A stretch of DNA of 44,759 nt from Deltaproteobacteria bacterium (GTDB lineage: Bacteria > Desulfobacterota > Desulfobacteria > Desulfobacterales > JAUWMJ01): the NCBI GenBank assembly GCA_030638575.1, contig DAOWEJ010000097.1:1-44759 (forward strand), in the 5' to 3' direction. The notes beneath the pieces were generated by a model. That model made no database searches. It was given only the letters and a program-made list of their open reading frames with translations, and was not told the DNA's origin. The translations under genes were made by a program, and so were the position numbers. Below, piece after piece: positions 24,899 through 34,219 of this stretch (position 1 is its first letter; the number at the start of each line of letters is the position of its first letter).

Positions 24899-27112
24899 TC
24901 AGGCTTTGGCAAGCTTCGCACTGATTCCCCAGGCTGTATCATGACCGGAGGCGGTATCTTCTACCGGACCGATTAGTTCGTTAAAATTAATACCCTTGCC
25001 GGCTAAAAATTTGTCATATGCTGTATGGCCCAACCCCCTGGGCATAGCAATTATACCCGGCATTATTCCGTCAAAAAGATGCACTTTGACTTTTGCACTC
25101 CCTTTAGGAGTAGTCAAATTTGCGTATCTTCCCTCGGCCAAACCGAGCTTTTTTGCAGTTGCCGGATTAATCTCTATAAGAACATCTTTACCCTTAAGAA
25201 CTGTATCTTCAACAGTTTTTATAGCAAAAGGCGGATCACCGATGAAACCGCTTGCAAGCCTCATGGAATCATAAGGTATAAGTACAAGAGGATAGGAGGC
25301 TTCATCCCCTTCAGGTTTTACCGGTGAAAAGCGTGAAAGGGAGTTTATTTCATCATTGGTGAATTCGAATTTCGTTGAAGCGGTTTCAAATCCCTGAGCC
25401 CAGGCCGGAGGTGCGAAGTTTGAATCTGTCCAGTATCCCTCTTGGACCAAGGTGTCCCACTTATCACCTAATGTTGTTTGAAGGCAGTCTTCATAGGTTT
25501 CCCACGGAAAAGCATTGGCTATAAAATCTCCCATAGATTTTGCCAGTTGAATAATTACATCTCCGACATGCTTTGTGTTAAACTGTGGATCTACCACCGG
25601 TTTGGAAAGTCCGATTATCGGCTTTTGAAATCCTGCCACTGGCGGCACATCTTCGTAACGTTCCAGAAAAACGTGATTCGGAAGGATAAAATCGGCTATT
25701 TCAGCAGTTTCATCTATGTAAGGTGAAAAACTTACAACAAGCGGTATCCTTTCAAATGCCTTTTTCACCGACGCCGTGTCTGGCAAAGTGTAACAGGGAT
25801 TTGATCCTGTAACAAAAAGAGCCTGAACAGGGGATACTTCTGCAGAATTGATGATTTCAGGTAATCGGTTAAGCAGATATTTCGCATGCGGGTATTCCCC
25901 GCTCCCTGCACCATCGATGCGTCCTTCCTGCATACCCCTTGAGGCTGCGGAGTCCATTTCCAGTTCAGGCCAGTTTATATAATCCGGTTCGGCGAGCCCC
26001 CAGATGCCTCCCTCTTTGTTTATATTCCCCACAAGCGCATTTAAAGCATTAACAGCCATAAACTCTTTTAGACTTCCCGGAGTCCATCCCTGTCCTCTAC
26101 CGCAAATTGCCAGTGGTTTTGAAGCACGGGCAAAATCCCTGGCTAAAGATACTATAACAGATTTGTCTATGCCGGTAATCTTTGCAACAATTTCAGGGCT
26201 GTATCCGTCCATAACATGCCGCTTCCATCGATTAAACCCGGTTGAATAATTATTCACAAAGCTGCTGTTGTAAAGGGACTCTTTTATTATGATATGGGCA
26301 AGCCCAAGGGCCAGAGCGCCTTCCGTCCCCGGATTTATAGCAATCCATTTATCTGATTTAGCTGCCGTGTTTGACAGACGCGGTTCAACCTGAATTACCT
26401 TCCCGCCATTATCTCTCCAGTTGCTATTAGCCTTGAACATGCGCACAGGTGATCCCCACCCGTCGATTACACCACTTGAAAAGCTTAAGATAAAATCAGA
26501 ATTTTCAACATCGAATCCGGGCATACCCTGCACGCCATGCATAAGGTGCAGCGTAAGTTCATAGGAATCCTGAATAGATGGTGTACGTATAAAATTGGGT
26601 GAACCATATACTGTCAGGAACCTGTTGAAAAGTTCAGGCACTGTCCCGCGATCCGACCCTGCAATACAGGCAACTTTATAAGACTCGCCTTTAGACCTTA
26701 ATTCAACGAGTTTTTTCGAAATCTCGGATATGGCTTCATCCCAGGAAATTTTTTTGAATCTTCCGTTAACCTTTTTTAAAGGCTCCCTGACGCGCATCTG
26801 TCCGTAAAGGAGTTGTGCGCCCGAAAGGCCGAGAATGCATATCCCGCCATCGTTTACAGGATGTCCCTTCATCCCTTCAATCTTTACAACACGGTTGTCA
26901 ATTTTACGAACCGTAATGCCGCAACCACCAGGGCACAGGGTACAAACGGAATTTACATAACTTACTTCACCATCCGTCGGAACAGGCACCCACGGCCAGG
27001 TCTGTGTCCATATTGACAAATCGTCCGTCAGTTTCCAGGGTAATGGTGAAAGGGCTGTCCCTGCAGCTCCGCCAATTACAAATGACAAGAAACTTCTTCT
27101 GTCTATTTTCAT
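24899..27112 (-). CDS. qrcB: Qrc complex molybdopterin-oxidoreductase-like subunit QrcB
   Basis: QrcB belongs to the molybdopterin oxidoreductase superfamily, but in Desulfovibrio Qrc it is reported to lack the Mo cofactor. The 737-residue product starts with a Tat signal (DRRSFLSFV, residues 4-12), so the complex faces the periplasm. An N-terminal [4Fe-4S] ferredoxin-like motif is present: CTLCPGGCGITVR with a fourth Cys in GGICILG. The family blocks follow (GRFKKISWDEAI; ADFILPNHVFLERYED, FSPYIDETAEIAD). I see no Cys or Sec at the usual active-site position. ATG at 27112 follows AGGGGAAAATCT. It is 44 bp after qrcA and 25 bp before qrcC. A nitrate- or DMSO-reductase role is unlikely in this context. 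Confidence 0.93.
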   Translation of the reverse strand: MKIDRRSFLSFVIGGAAGTALSPLPWKLTDDLSIWTQTWPWVPVPTDGEVSYVNSVCTLCPGGCGITVRKIDNRVVKIEGMKGHPVNDGGICILGLSGAQLLYGQMRVREPLKKVNGRFKKISWDEAISEISKKLVELRSKGESYKVACIAGSDRGTVPELFNRFLTVYGSPNFIRTPSIQDSYELTLHLMHGVQGMPGFDVENSDFILSFSSGVIDGWGSPVRMFKANSNWRDNGGKVIQVEPRLSNTAAKSDKWIAINPGTEGALALGLAHIIIKESLYNSSFVNNYSTGFNRWKRHVMDGYSPEIVAKITGIDKSVIVSLARDFARASKPLAICGRGQGWTPGSLKEFMAVNALNALVGNINKEGGIWGLAEPDYINWPELEMDSAASRGMQEGRIDGAGSGEYPHAKYLLNRLPEIINSAEVSPVQALFVTGSNPCYTLPDTASVKKAFERIPLVVSFSPYIDETAEIADFILPNHVFLERYEDVPPVAGFQKPIIGLSKPVVDPQFNTKHVGDVIIQLAKSMGDFIANAFPWETYEDCLQTTLGDKWDTLVQEGYWTDSNFAPPAWAQGFETASTKFEFTNDEINSLSRFSPVKPEGDEASYPLVLIPYDSMRLASGFIGDPPFAIKTVEDTVLKGKDVLIEINPATAKKLGLAEGRYANLTTPKGSAKVKVHLFDGIMPGIIAMPRGLGHTAYDKFLAGKGINFNELIGPVEDTASGHDTAWGISAKLAKA

Positions 27113-27156
27113 AGATTTTCCCCTAAACTTCTGTCAATCGGCTTATAAATTAACTA

Positions 27157-27864
27157 TTATTTGTGGCATACAAAGCATGCATCTTTTTTAGTCTGAACGC
27201 TTGATTCCATGCCCTTCTCTTTTGCATGGCACTCGGCGCAGTCGTCCATTTTCATCCGGTCCCATGAATTCTTTTTATATCCGGACATGTTCTTTCCCCA
27301 TATATCACGGCTGTAACCGGTAATTCGATTCTCCTCATAAATCTTAAGGTTCGTCGATTCACCAATATGGCCATGGCATTGTGTGCAGTCTATCTGGGCA
27401 GTTTTAACATGCACAACGTGGGAAAAAAATACGCAGTCGGGCTGCCTTGAATAAACAAGCCAAGGAACCTCTTTTTGTTTTTGAACATATTCTTGCACAA
27501 ACACAGCTTCATTTTCGGTTTCGCCCTGAACCTCTTCGTGGCAATCAATACATTGTGCAAGTTTTGGAACACCGGAGTAACTACCGTCTTCACGGAAAAA
27601 ATGGCAGCTTTCGCAACCATCATCGACAAGGTCCATATGAATGGCGTGATTAAAATCTATAGGCTGCTTTTTCTGGGAATAGAGAAGTTTCGGATAAATT
27701 ATCCAACCTAAAATAAGGCTTGCGATAAGCCCGATGAAAAAAAACAGGATTATGAATCCACCGGAACCATCTACCTGATTACCTTCTTTTTGAGTCGGTG
27801 TTTCAACAACCCTGTCCGCAACATCTTCAGAAACCTCTTTGGCCTGATCATCTAATGTGCTCAT
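27157..27864 (-). CDS. qrcA: Qrc complex multihaem cytochrome QrcA
   Basis: QrcA accepts electrons from the periplasmic type I cytochrome c3 and feeds the Qrc complex. The 235-residue product from ATG 27864 (preceded by GATGGAGTTTCC) has a cytoplasmic N-terminus, one membrane anchor (about 36-58) and a periplasmic haem domain. Five CxxCH sites are visible: 84-88, 105-109, 160-164, 209-213 and 230-234, plus several free His (FNHAIH, FFSHVVHV) that can be distal ligands. Qrc of Desulfovibrio vulgaris is described with six haems in QrcA; no sixth CxxCH is seen here, and CVFFSH at 144-149 may be the altered position. An ATG at 27927 in the same frame is less likely. Confidence 0.9.
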   Translation of the reverse strand: MSTLDDQAKEVSEDVADRVVETPTQKEGNQVDGSGGFIILFFFIGLIASLILGWIIYPKLLYSQKKQPIDFNHAIHMDLVDDGCESCHFFREDGSYSGVPKLAQCIDCHEEVQGETENEAVFVQEYVQKQKEVPWLVYSRQPDCVFFSHVVHVKTAQIDCTQCHGHIGESTNLKIYEENRITGYSRDIWGKNMSGYKKNSWDRMKMDDCAECHAKEKGMESSVQTKKDACFVCHK

Positions 27865-27948
27865 GGAAACTCCATCATGCTTTGGTTGAAGATTTTGAAA
27901 ATATTTTAAGGGTGTGTACCTTGACATATTTTTTTTGTCAAGGAAAAA

Positions 27949-28794
27949 TCATTGTCCCATTGCACCGTAGCTGTGCAAACCAGGCAGCAAATTTACACCA
28001 AAGTATGTAAAAAGAACCGCTGCAAAACCGATGATGGAAAGGTAGGCAATCCTTTTACCGTGCCAGCCTCGCATCATCTTGGCGTGCAGCAGCGTGGCAT
28101 AGACAAACCATGTGATTAAAGACCACGTCTCTTTTGGATCCCAGCCCCAGTAACGTCCCCACGCCGAATTGGCCCATACCGCCCCTGTAATTATTCCAAC
28201 GGACAGGAAAAGAAAACCGAACATCACCATCTGATGTGTCAGCTCTTCGAGCATATTCGCTGAGGGAAACCGGTCAAGCAATTGGCTTTTGCCTTCCTTA
28301 TCCTTTTTTTTAAGAAGGTACATCCAGCTTATGCCGAAAGCTATGGCAAAAGCAGCGTAACCTATAAAACAGGTAATAACGTGAGCTATAAGCCAGTTGC
28401 TTTTCAATGCAGGAATAAGAGGCTGGATGCGATCAGAGATATTAGGTGAAAGGGAGGCATATGCTATTGCAAAAAAGGCAAGGGGTGCTACGAATGCTCC
28501 GATAGTGCGATTTTTATATTTTTTTTCAACAAATAGATAAATTACAACAATTGTCCACGAAAAAAAGACTAAAGACTCATATAGATTGGAAAGAGGGGCA
28601 TGACCTATGCCCAGTTGGTAAGATTCTATCCATCTTAAGATAATACCGGCAGTATTTCCTGCCAATCCAAAAACAGTCGTCCAAAGAGCCAGTTTGCCGG
28701 GAGCTTGTTTTTTAAAAACCCACGACAGGATATATAAAAACGCCGATAGGCCGTAAACAAATGTTGTAACTGATAATATGTTGGAACTATTCAT
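27949..28794 (-). CDS. ccsA: System II cytochrome c biogenesis protein CcsA
   Basis: CcsA works with ResB/Ccs1 to export haem and attach it to apocytochrome c in the periplasm. The 281-residue protein has about eight helices, the tryptophan-rich WWD-type motif WGRYWGWDPKETWSLITWF near residue 215, and conserved His residues in the periplasmic flanks. ATG at 28794 follows AGGATAAATT. It is 84 bp upstream of qrcA and 132 bp downstream of resB on the same strand, so the haem-insertion machinery is likely expressed with the multihaem cytochrome it serves. The name CcsB is used for the same protein in some annotations. Confidence 0.92.
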   Translation of the reverse strand: MNSSNILSVTTFVYGLSAFLYILSWVFKKQAPGKLALWTTVFGLAGNTAGIILRWIESYQLGIGHAPLSNLYESLVFFSWTIVVIYLFVEKKYKNRTIGAFVAPLAFFAIAYASLSPNISDRIQPLIPALKSNWLIAHVITCFIGYAAFAIAFGISWMYLLKKKDKEGKSQLLDRFPSANMLEELTHQMVMFGFLFLSVGIITGAVWANSAWGRYWGWDPKETWSLITWFVYATLLHAKMMRGWHGKRIAYLSIIGFAAVLFTYFGVNLLPGLHSYGAMGQ

Positions 28795-28926
28795 AATTTA
28801 TCCTTTTTCCTCCTGCAAATGTCGCTTCAAACAGCAATCTGATTTCTCTTAAATATCTTTAGTTGTATTAATTTAGCCTTTTCAAAAACTTAGATTATCT
28901 GAATGCGGCTTTTTACGAATCCATCA

Positions 28927-30303
28927 TTATTTCAATTTGGCAAGTTTTTCCGATATTATCCCTACCTTCCTTTGCATCCCCATTTTATTTTTGCTTGATC
29001 TTCCTGCAACCATGACCAGACTTTTATCTCCACTCTTGCTTACTTCAACGCAAAGCCGCTGATGTGACATGAAAAAAGTTATGAAACATCCGACAATTAT
29101 TAAAATAAATCCGGAATAGACAACCCACACGCCGGGATCTTTTGTCACCTGAAGACCGGTATAATATATGTGATTGTGGCTTGCCACGGCAATAACCACA
29201 TCACCCCTTCTCATCTTGTCAAAACTGGGAAAGCGCAGAGGAAGCAATATATTAGTATTATTTCCGGTTTTTGACTCCAGAACACCAATAAAAGCCTCTC
29301 CAATATTATGGCCTTTAAAACCTGCAGAACTTCTGTAATCTTTTATTGTAAAAGTTCCCAGATCTTCCGGTATATCAACCGGCCTGTTAACGGCAGCCTT
29401 TTCCTTGTATTCCATCCCGGTTTCCCTGCTTGTAAAGCTCAATGTTACTTCCTCGGGTGGAAGTGTGCCATAACTTGACTGGAATATGTTAATCCCTTTA
29501 TAACGGAGAGGGTCATTTACAATTATATCTTTTTTAATAACCGGCTTTGTATTTTCAATAATGGTTAAACTTGAACGGTATTCCTTAGGTGCACCTGTAT
29601 CATAAAAACTGATATCAAAATCTTCACACTTTATCTCAAAATTGAGAATATGCTCTTTAGCGGTGTTTCTTAACCTGATACTCTTTGTTGACTCACCTTC
29701 GGGAATGTTGACAAATCCTTCAAAACCGAAGATAGAACCGATCAAACCGCCAAGTAACATGAAGATAATACTCAAGTGTACGACATAAACACCAAGGCGG
29801 GTCCAGCGCCATTTTTCGGCAAAAAGACAAAACCCATTTTCTCTCTCCTCGACCCTTGTGTATCCAAAGCCTTTGGAAATAAGCGGTTTATAGATCCGTT
29901 CCAATTGATCAGGCGTTCTATTGTCGGAAAACTCCTTTTTACTTTTCATACGCCTGAACCTTTCAACATTAAACGGCGGAACTTTGATGAATATAATCTT
30001 TAATGTTGCAGAAAAGCGATCAATTGAACAGACAACCACATTAATGGTCAGCAGAAGAAGCAGAATCTGAAACCACCAGGAATGGTACATGTCAAAAATA
30101 TCAAATATTGAGTCAAAAAAAGATAAGAATTTGTACCAGAACTCTCCATACTTGTGAAAGTATTCGGATGAAGTGCCGCTTTGCGGAATGATCGTTCCTA
30201 TAATCGAAGTGGCTGCAAGTGAAAGCAGAAGAATAACGGTTAACCTGACGGAAGTGAAAAATTTCCAGATCCTGTTTAAAGCAGAGGTCTCCTTTTTTAT
30301 CAT
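28927..30303 (-). CDS. resB: System II cytochrome c biogenesis protein ResB/Ccs1
   Basis: ResB is the partner of CcsA in haem ligation, and holds the apocytochrome in the periplasm. The 458-residue product has three N-terminal helices (FFTSVRLTVILLLSLAATS near 15-33, another near 75-92, a third near 173-192), the typical GTIIPQ after helix 1, a large extracytoplasmic domain (about 200-380), and a final helix near 390-410. ATG at 30303 follows AAAGGATAAATA. It lies 132 bp upstream of ccsA. Together they are the complete two-subunit system II, and no ccmABC genes are visible. Confidence 0.9.
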   Translation of the reverse strand: MIKKETSALNRIWKFFTSVRLTVILLLSLAATSIIGTIIPQSGTSSEYFHKYGEFWYKFLSFFDSIFDIFDMYHSWWFQILLLLLTINVVVCSIDRFSATLKIIFIKVPPFNVERFRRMKSKKEFSDNRTPDQLERIYKPLISKGFGYTRVEERENGFCLFAEKWRWTRLGVYVVHLSIIFMLLGGLIGSIFGFEGFVNIPEGESTKSIRLRNTAKEHILNFEIKCEDFDISFYDTGAPKEYRSSLTIIENTKPVIKKDIIVNDPLRYKGINIFQSSYGTLPPEEVTLSFTSRETGMEYKEKAAVNRPVDIPEDLGTFTIKDYRSSAGFKGHNIGEAFIGVLESKTGNNTNILLPLRFPSFDKMRRGDVVIAVASHNHIYYTGLQVTKDPGVWVVYSGFILIIVGCFITFFMSHQRLCVEVSKSGDKSLVMVAGRSSKNKMGMQRKVGIISEKLAKLK

Positions 30304-30392
30304 TATTTATCCTTTGATAAATTCGTAAAATTTCGTTTCGCTCATATCAAAACATTTATCATGAAGCAACAGGATAAAAATCAGCCTGATGC

Positions 30393-33344
30393 TTACTTGA
30401 GATTTCTGTCCTCAGGTCTTACAAAAACCGTTGCCGCCTTGCTGTTATCAAGATATTTTTTTGCAAGGGTTGAAATTCCATCTGTTCTGATTGAGGAATA
30501 GTCTTTCAAAATTGTCCTGCTCCACTGCAGTTGCTGGGGATGTACTGTGGATTCAGAAAGCACGGTATTTAGCCAGTAGCCGTTTTTTCTTAGCATTTCT
30601 TTGATACTGGTAATGGTAGGTTTAAGGGCGCGCTTTAACTCGTCCTCGGTTACGCCGTTTTCTGAAATATCTGTTGCTATTTTCTTTACTTCCGACTCAA
30701 CCATACCGGTCTGCCCTGGATCTACCTGCACCATTGCCTGAAACACCCCATAGCCGGGATAGGCCCGGCTGGGTCTGTTATACGCAAAAGCAGAATAGGC
30801 AGCACCCAGCTTTTCCCGTATATTCTCCCGGAGCCTATCTGAGAATATTTCCGCCAGGATCGATAAACGTCGTGTTCTGTTGATGTCCCACAAATCTTCG
30901 GTAGGATAAGCTACAACTACAATCCCTTTTTTAATCTTTGTCGGAACGTCCATCTTTAAAGATTGAGCCACCGGAAATTCGGGCAAATCGGATCTTTTTA
31001 CAGGCGCGACTCCCTGCCTGGTCGGAAGACTTCCAAGATATCTGGATGCAATTTCTATCACGGAATCAACGTCAAAATCTCCCACCACAGACACCTCCAG
31101 TCTGCTGCGTCTTAACGGTCCATCGATCCATGATCGGATATCATCAAGAGTCAATTCTCTTAGCTTATCATAAGCAGGAAGCCCGAAGCGGCTGTCTCCC
31201 CCGGCCAGAAAGCGGCTGCCGCGTAAGATCATAGCGCCGTCTATGGAGCGGGAAAGTGCCTTGTATTCCTGTTTGAACCGTTCCATTGAAAGAGTAAAAG
31301 CATCTTCCCGATATCCGGGATCTACAAGGTGGGCATAAAGGAGCTGGAAAAGTAAAGGAACCTCTTTTGTCACTGATCTGCCGCTAAAGAAAAAACTCTG
31401 CTGTCCAATATCAAAAAAAACATTTGTATTTTTACCTGCCAGGGCACGTTCAATATCATCTTTTTCAAGTGAGCCGAGTCCGCTTTCATTTATCACCGCT
31501 TCACCTAATGCGGCAAGCCCAGCCTTTTCAGAAGGCTCGGCCGATCTGCCGGAACCGAAAACAAGCTTAACCCTCACATCATCCGCCTTAAAATCGGTTT
31601 TTTTGATGTTAAGGTGCACGCCATTTTCAAATTCTACCTGTACAATTCCGAGGTCAGACACCATGGTCCTGGCAATTATTTGTCCTTTTTCTTTTGGTTC
31701 CGGCAGATATGGAAATACGACCGATTTTTTCTCAACAGGTCTTGATACCTTCACATTACTGCTTTTGTTAAATGCAGCGAGCATTATATCTTCGGGATTT
31801 TCTTTGCCGGAAGAAATGTTTGCATTGCCGGTGACAAGGACAAGCCTGTGTCCGGGCTCCCAGGTCTTTTTAAATGAATTGTGCACTTCATTTAATGTCA
31901 GAGAATTGATGACCGGAGCAAAAAGCTCTCGTTCCTGTTTGGGCGACATCAGCACCCTGTTGCTATTTATGCTTCTAATAATTCTTCGTGCAAGAAAACG
32001 GCTGTTTCTGGTTGATGCCCTGTTTACCGCATTATCGAGATCCGACAGGAAGTCTTTTTTTACCCTTTCCAGTTCTGATTTTGTAAACCCGTATTTTATG
32101 GCCTGTCTTAATATCTGTTCTATAATTGACAGAGTTTTCTCCCAGTTTTCAGGACTGCAATCAGCGGTAATATCGGCATATTCTATCTGCCGCATGTAAA
32201 CTCCGGAGCTGATAGCCGCCGAGGTAAATGGTGTATCCGGTTTGCCGACCAGTGAATCTACTCGATCCTGGACAATTCTGTCTGCAATGCCTTTTATGAG
32301 AAATTTTTTCTGCAACTCAAAGGAATCAGGCTTTTGCATAACCTTTTTTACAACTTCGATGCTAAATGTGGTATTTCCCGCTTCCTTTTCAAAGTGGTAG
32401 AATGTCTTGATCCCCTTGTGATCTATCCGACCTATATCGGCATCCGGTTTTCGGGAGGCCATGGCAGATATTAAAGAAAATTTTTCTTTTATGAGTGACG
32501 CAGCCAGGCCCGAATCAAAATCTCCCACCATGACAAGTATCATTTTCTTCGGCCTGTACCACGTATCGTAAAATTTTTTCAAAACGCTGCGATCTACATT
32601 TTTAATAACCTCTTCCTTGCCGATGGGAAGTCTTTTGGATATTCTTGTGTCCGGAAGCTCAAATTCTAAAGTTGAGATAAATGTACGATATGATGCACTG
32701 TCACGGGTCCTTTTTTCCGCCAGAACAATTTTTCTTTCCTTGTCGATCTCTGATTGTAAAAGAAGTGCACCTACTGCATAGTCCTCTATAATGATAAGAC
32801 CTTTCTCAAGACTTTCTTTGTCTCCTTCCGGCAAAAGAACATCATAAACCGTTTCAAAAAATCCAGTGTGAGCATTTGCGTCAGGTCCAAACTGCATCCC
32901 GATACTCTGGAAGTATTTTACAAGTTCTCCTGGTTTAAAATGCGTAGATCCGTTAAAGAGCATGTGCTCAAGAAAGTGCGCGAGACCCTGCTCGCTTTCT
33001 GATTCGTTCACTGAACCTGCCTGGATGTTCAGGTGCATACTCACCCTGTTCTTAGGCTCGTGATTTTCAAGTAATACATATCTGAAACCATTGGGCAGTT
33101 TTCCAAAAACCAGTGCCGGATCAGGAAGAAGATCGCTTTTTTCATGGGGCCAACAAGAATATTCATTTATCACACCGGCAGTAGCATCCGCAGGTCCGGG
33201 ATACGCGTGGATGTATTCTGAAGGTATGTTTTTGCTTCGGCCATCTTTATTAAAATCTATGGATGGAAATGAAAAAAAGATAAATAAAATAACAGCACAT
33301 GCTGAAAATTTTAAAGCAAATCTTTTTAAAGTTTTATTGGACAT
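30393..33344 (-). CDS. M16-family zinc metalloprotease, periplasmic
   Basis: Insulinase-family (M16) peptidases degrade or process peptides. The 983-residue product is the long form with two catalytic-like halves. The inverted zinc motif HFLEH at about 123-127 (H..EH) is intact, with the distal Glu in the EIDKERKIVLAEKR stretch. A basic start and hydrophobic segment (about 8-28, FALKFSACAVILFIFFSFPS) suggest a signal anchor and periplasmic location. ATG at 33344 is preceded by GGAGTATTTAC, while a TTG seven codons upstream has no site. It is the first of the - strand genes that run into resB, 89 bp apart. A role in qrc or cytochrome quality control is conceivable but not shown. Confidence 0.9.
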   Translation of the reverse strand: MSNKTLKRFALKFSACAVILFIFFSFPSIDFNKDGRSKNIPSEYIHAYPGPADATAGVINEYSCWPHEKSDLLPDPALVFGKLPNGFRYVLLENHEPKNRVSMHLNIQAGSVNESESEQGLAHFLEHMLFNGSTHFKPGELVKYFQSIGMQFGPDANAHTGFFETVYDVLLPEGDKESLEKGLIIIEDYAVGALLLQSEIDKERKIVLAEKRTRDSASYRTFISTLEFELPDTRISKRLPIGKEEVIKNVDRSVLKKFYDTWYRPKKMILVMVGDFDSGLAASLIKEKFSLISAMASRKPDADIGRIDHKGIKTFYHFEKEAGNTTFSIEVVKKVMQKPDSFELQKKFLIKGIADRIVQDRVDSLVGKPDTPFTSAAISSGVYMRQIEYADITADCSPENWEKTLSIIEQILRQAIKYGFTKSELERVKKDFLSDLDNAVNRASTRNSRFLARRIIRSINSNRVLMSPKQERELFAPVINSLTLNEVHNSFKKTWEPGHRLVLVTGNANISSGKENPEDIMLAAFNKSSNVKVSRPVEKKSVVFPYLPEPKEKGQIIARTMVSDLGIVQVEFENGVHLNIKKTDFKADDVRVKLVFGSGRSAEPSEKAGLAALGEAVINESGLGSLEKDDIERALAGKNTNVFFDIGQQSFFFSGRSVTKEVPLLFQLLYAHLVDPGYREDAFTLSMERFKQEYKALSRSIDGAMILRGSRFLAGGDSRFGLPAYDKLRELTLDDIRSWIDGPLRRSRLEVSVVGDFDVDSVIEIASRYLGSLPTRQGVAPVKRSDLPEFPVAQSLKMDVPTKIKKGIVVVAYPTEDLWDINRTRRLSILAEIFSDRLRENIREKLGAAYSAFAYNRPSRAYPGYGVFQAMVQVDPGQTGMVESEVKKIATDISENGVTEDELKRALKPTITSIKEMLRKNGYWLNTVLSESTVHPQQLQWSRTILKDYSSIRTDGISTLAKKYLDNSKAATVFVRPEDRNLK

Positions 33345-33499
33345 GTAAATACTCCATAAGGACAAGGATAAAACAGATTGTGAAAAGTGACATTCCTTGA
33401 AGGTTTCAGCTTAAAAGTGGAATTATTTCTCCAGCGAATATTTGACTTTTTGCTAAATTGCCAATCTTTAGAGTAAAAGGATTTGTTTTTTCAAGCGAA

Positions 33500-33553
33500 A
33501 AAAATAAAAAGTCTTCAGCTTGCGGAATTTGACACATTCGGCGGACTGAAGAC
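33500..33553 (-). terminator. Rho-independent terminator after the histone-like gene
   Basis: Read on the minus strand, GTCTTCAG and CTGAAGAC form a perfect 8-bp stem with a 27-base loop, followed by TTTTTATTTTTTTCG. It lies downstream of the histone H1-like gene and upstream of the M16 gene. The loop is long, so efficiency is uncertain. A second small inverted repeat GGTGTA/TACACC lies at about 33579-33593. Confidence 0.6.
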
Positions 33554-33627
33554 CTTATTTTAATTGCCTGCGTGTTAGGTGTAGTATACACCACTAAAAC
33601 GGAAAGATACTTTAAAAATAAGAGAGA

Positions 33628-34092
33628 TTATTTTTTCATATAAACGCCGCGGGATATTGCTTTGATTTTGCCTTTGTTTGAAAGCTTGTAAAGTGCATTG
33701 CTAAGTTGCCTGGTATCAAGTTTTGTTTTTTCCTTAAGTTTAGCGATAGCAACCCCTTTTTTACTCCTTTTGATGATATCAAAGACACTGTCAAGAACTG
33801 TCACGCCTTTTGCAGCCGCCGGCTTTTTAACTCCTGCTTTTTTGCGTACAGCAGGTTTTTTCTTTGTAGCCGGTTTTTTCTTTGCAACGGTTTTTTTCTT
33901 TGCAGCCGGTTTTTTCTTTGCGACCGCTTCTGCAGCCTGTAACTTGTCCACATGCCTGGAAATTTTCTCCAGCTGTTTTGAAAGGTTTACAAGAGACTTT
34001 GACGCTGTTACCAGTTGTTTTTTTAACTGCTGCTTTGAAAGTGTTACCAGTTTTTTTTGTACTGTTTTTAGCTGATTTTTTACTTTTTCCAT
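33628..34092 (-). CDS. Histone H1-like lysine-rich DNA-binding protein
   Basis: The 154-residue protein has three parts: an N-terminal coiled coil (1-55, heptad-like LKTVQKKLVTLSKQQLKK), a Lys/Ala/Pro-rich central tail (about 58-97, repeats of AKKKPA), and a C-terminal winged-helix-like domain (about 98-154, VFDIIKRSKKGVAIAKL with a D-type terminus GKIKAISRGVYMKK). Central tails of this type resemble eukaryotic H1 and AlgP-like proteins and bind DNA non-specifically. ATG at 34092 follows CAGGAGGAAAATAAAAA. It is divergent from the UvrD-type helicase and ends at a terminator. The combined coiled coil and winged helix suggest a bridging nucleoid protein; this is inference. Confidence 0.85.
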   Translation of the reverse strand: MEKVKNQLKTVQKKLVTLSKQQLKKQLVTASKSLVNLSKQLEKISRHVDKLQAAEAVAKKKPAAKKKTVAKKKPATKKKPAVRKKAGVKKPAAAKGVTVLDSVFDIIKRSKKGVAIAKLKEKTKLDTRQLSNALYKLSNKGKIKAISRGVYMKK

Positions 34093-34153
34093 TTTTTATT
34101 TTCCTCCTGAGTTTATTTGTAAATATTTATAAGAATCGGCTCTTCTCTCAAGA

Positions 34154-34180
34154 AGTATATAATACTCTTTTAATTGTCAA
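34154..34180 (-). promoter_or_regulatory. Candidate promoter of the histone-like gene
   Basis: On the minus strand a perfect TTGACA (complement of 34175-34180) is followed, 15 bases on, by TATACT (complement of 34154-34159). The spacer is short of the ideal 16-18 bases. The same segment contains AGTAT-ATA-ATACT, a small palindrome (34154-34166). The gap to the divergent helicase start is 127 bp and may hold shared control. Confidence 0.4.
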
Positions 34181-34219
34181 CAATTTATGCGATAAAGCAA
34201 TAGAATTATTGACAAGGTG

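Noticed and set aside
22689-27864. Alternative identity as polysulfide, formate or DMSO reductase
   Set aside because: The multihaem QrcA, the A-B-C-D order, the NrfD membrane subunit and the lack of a visible Mo-active-site Cys fit Qrc much better.
30674-31234. Plus-strand open frames within the M16 protease gene
   Set aside because: They are shadow frames of a full-length, well-conserved minus-strand protease.
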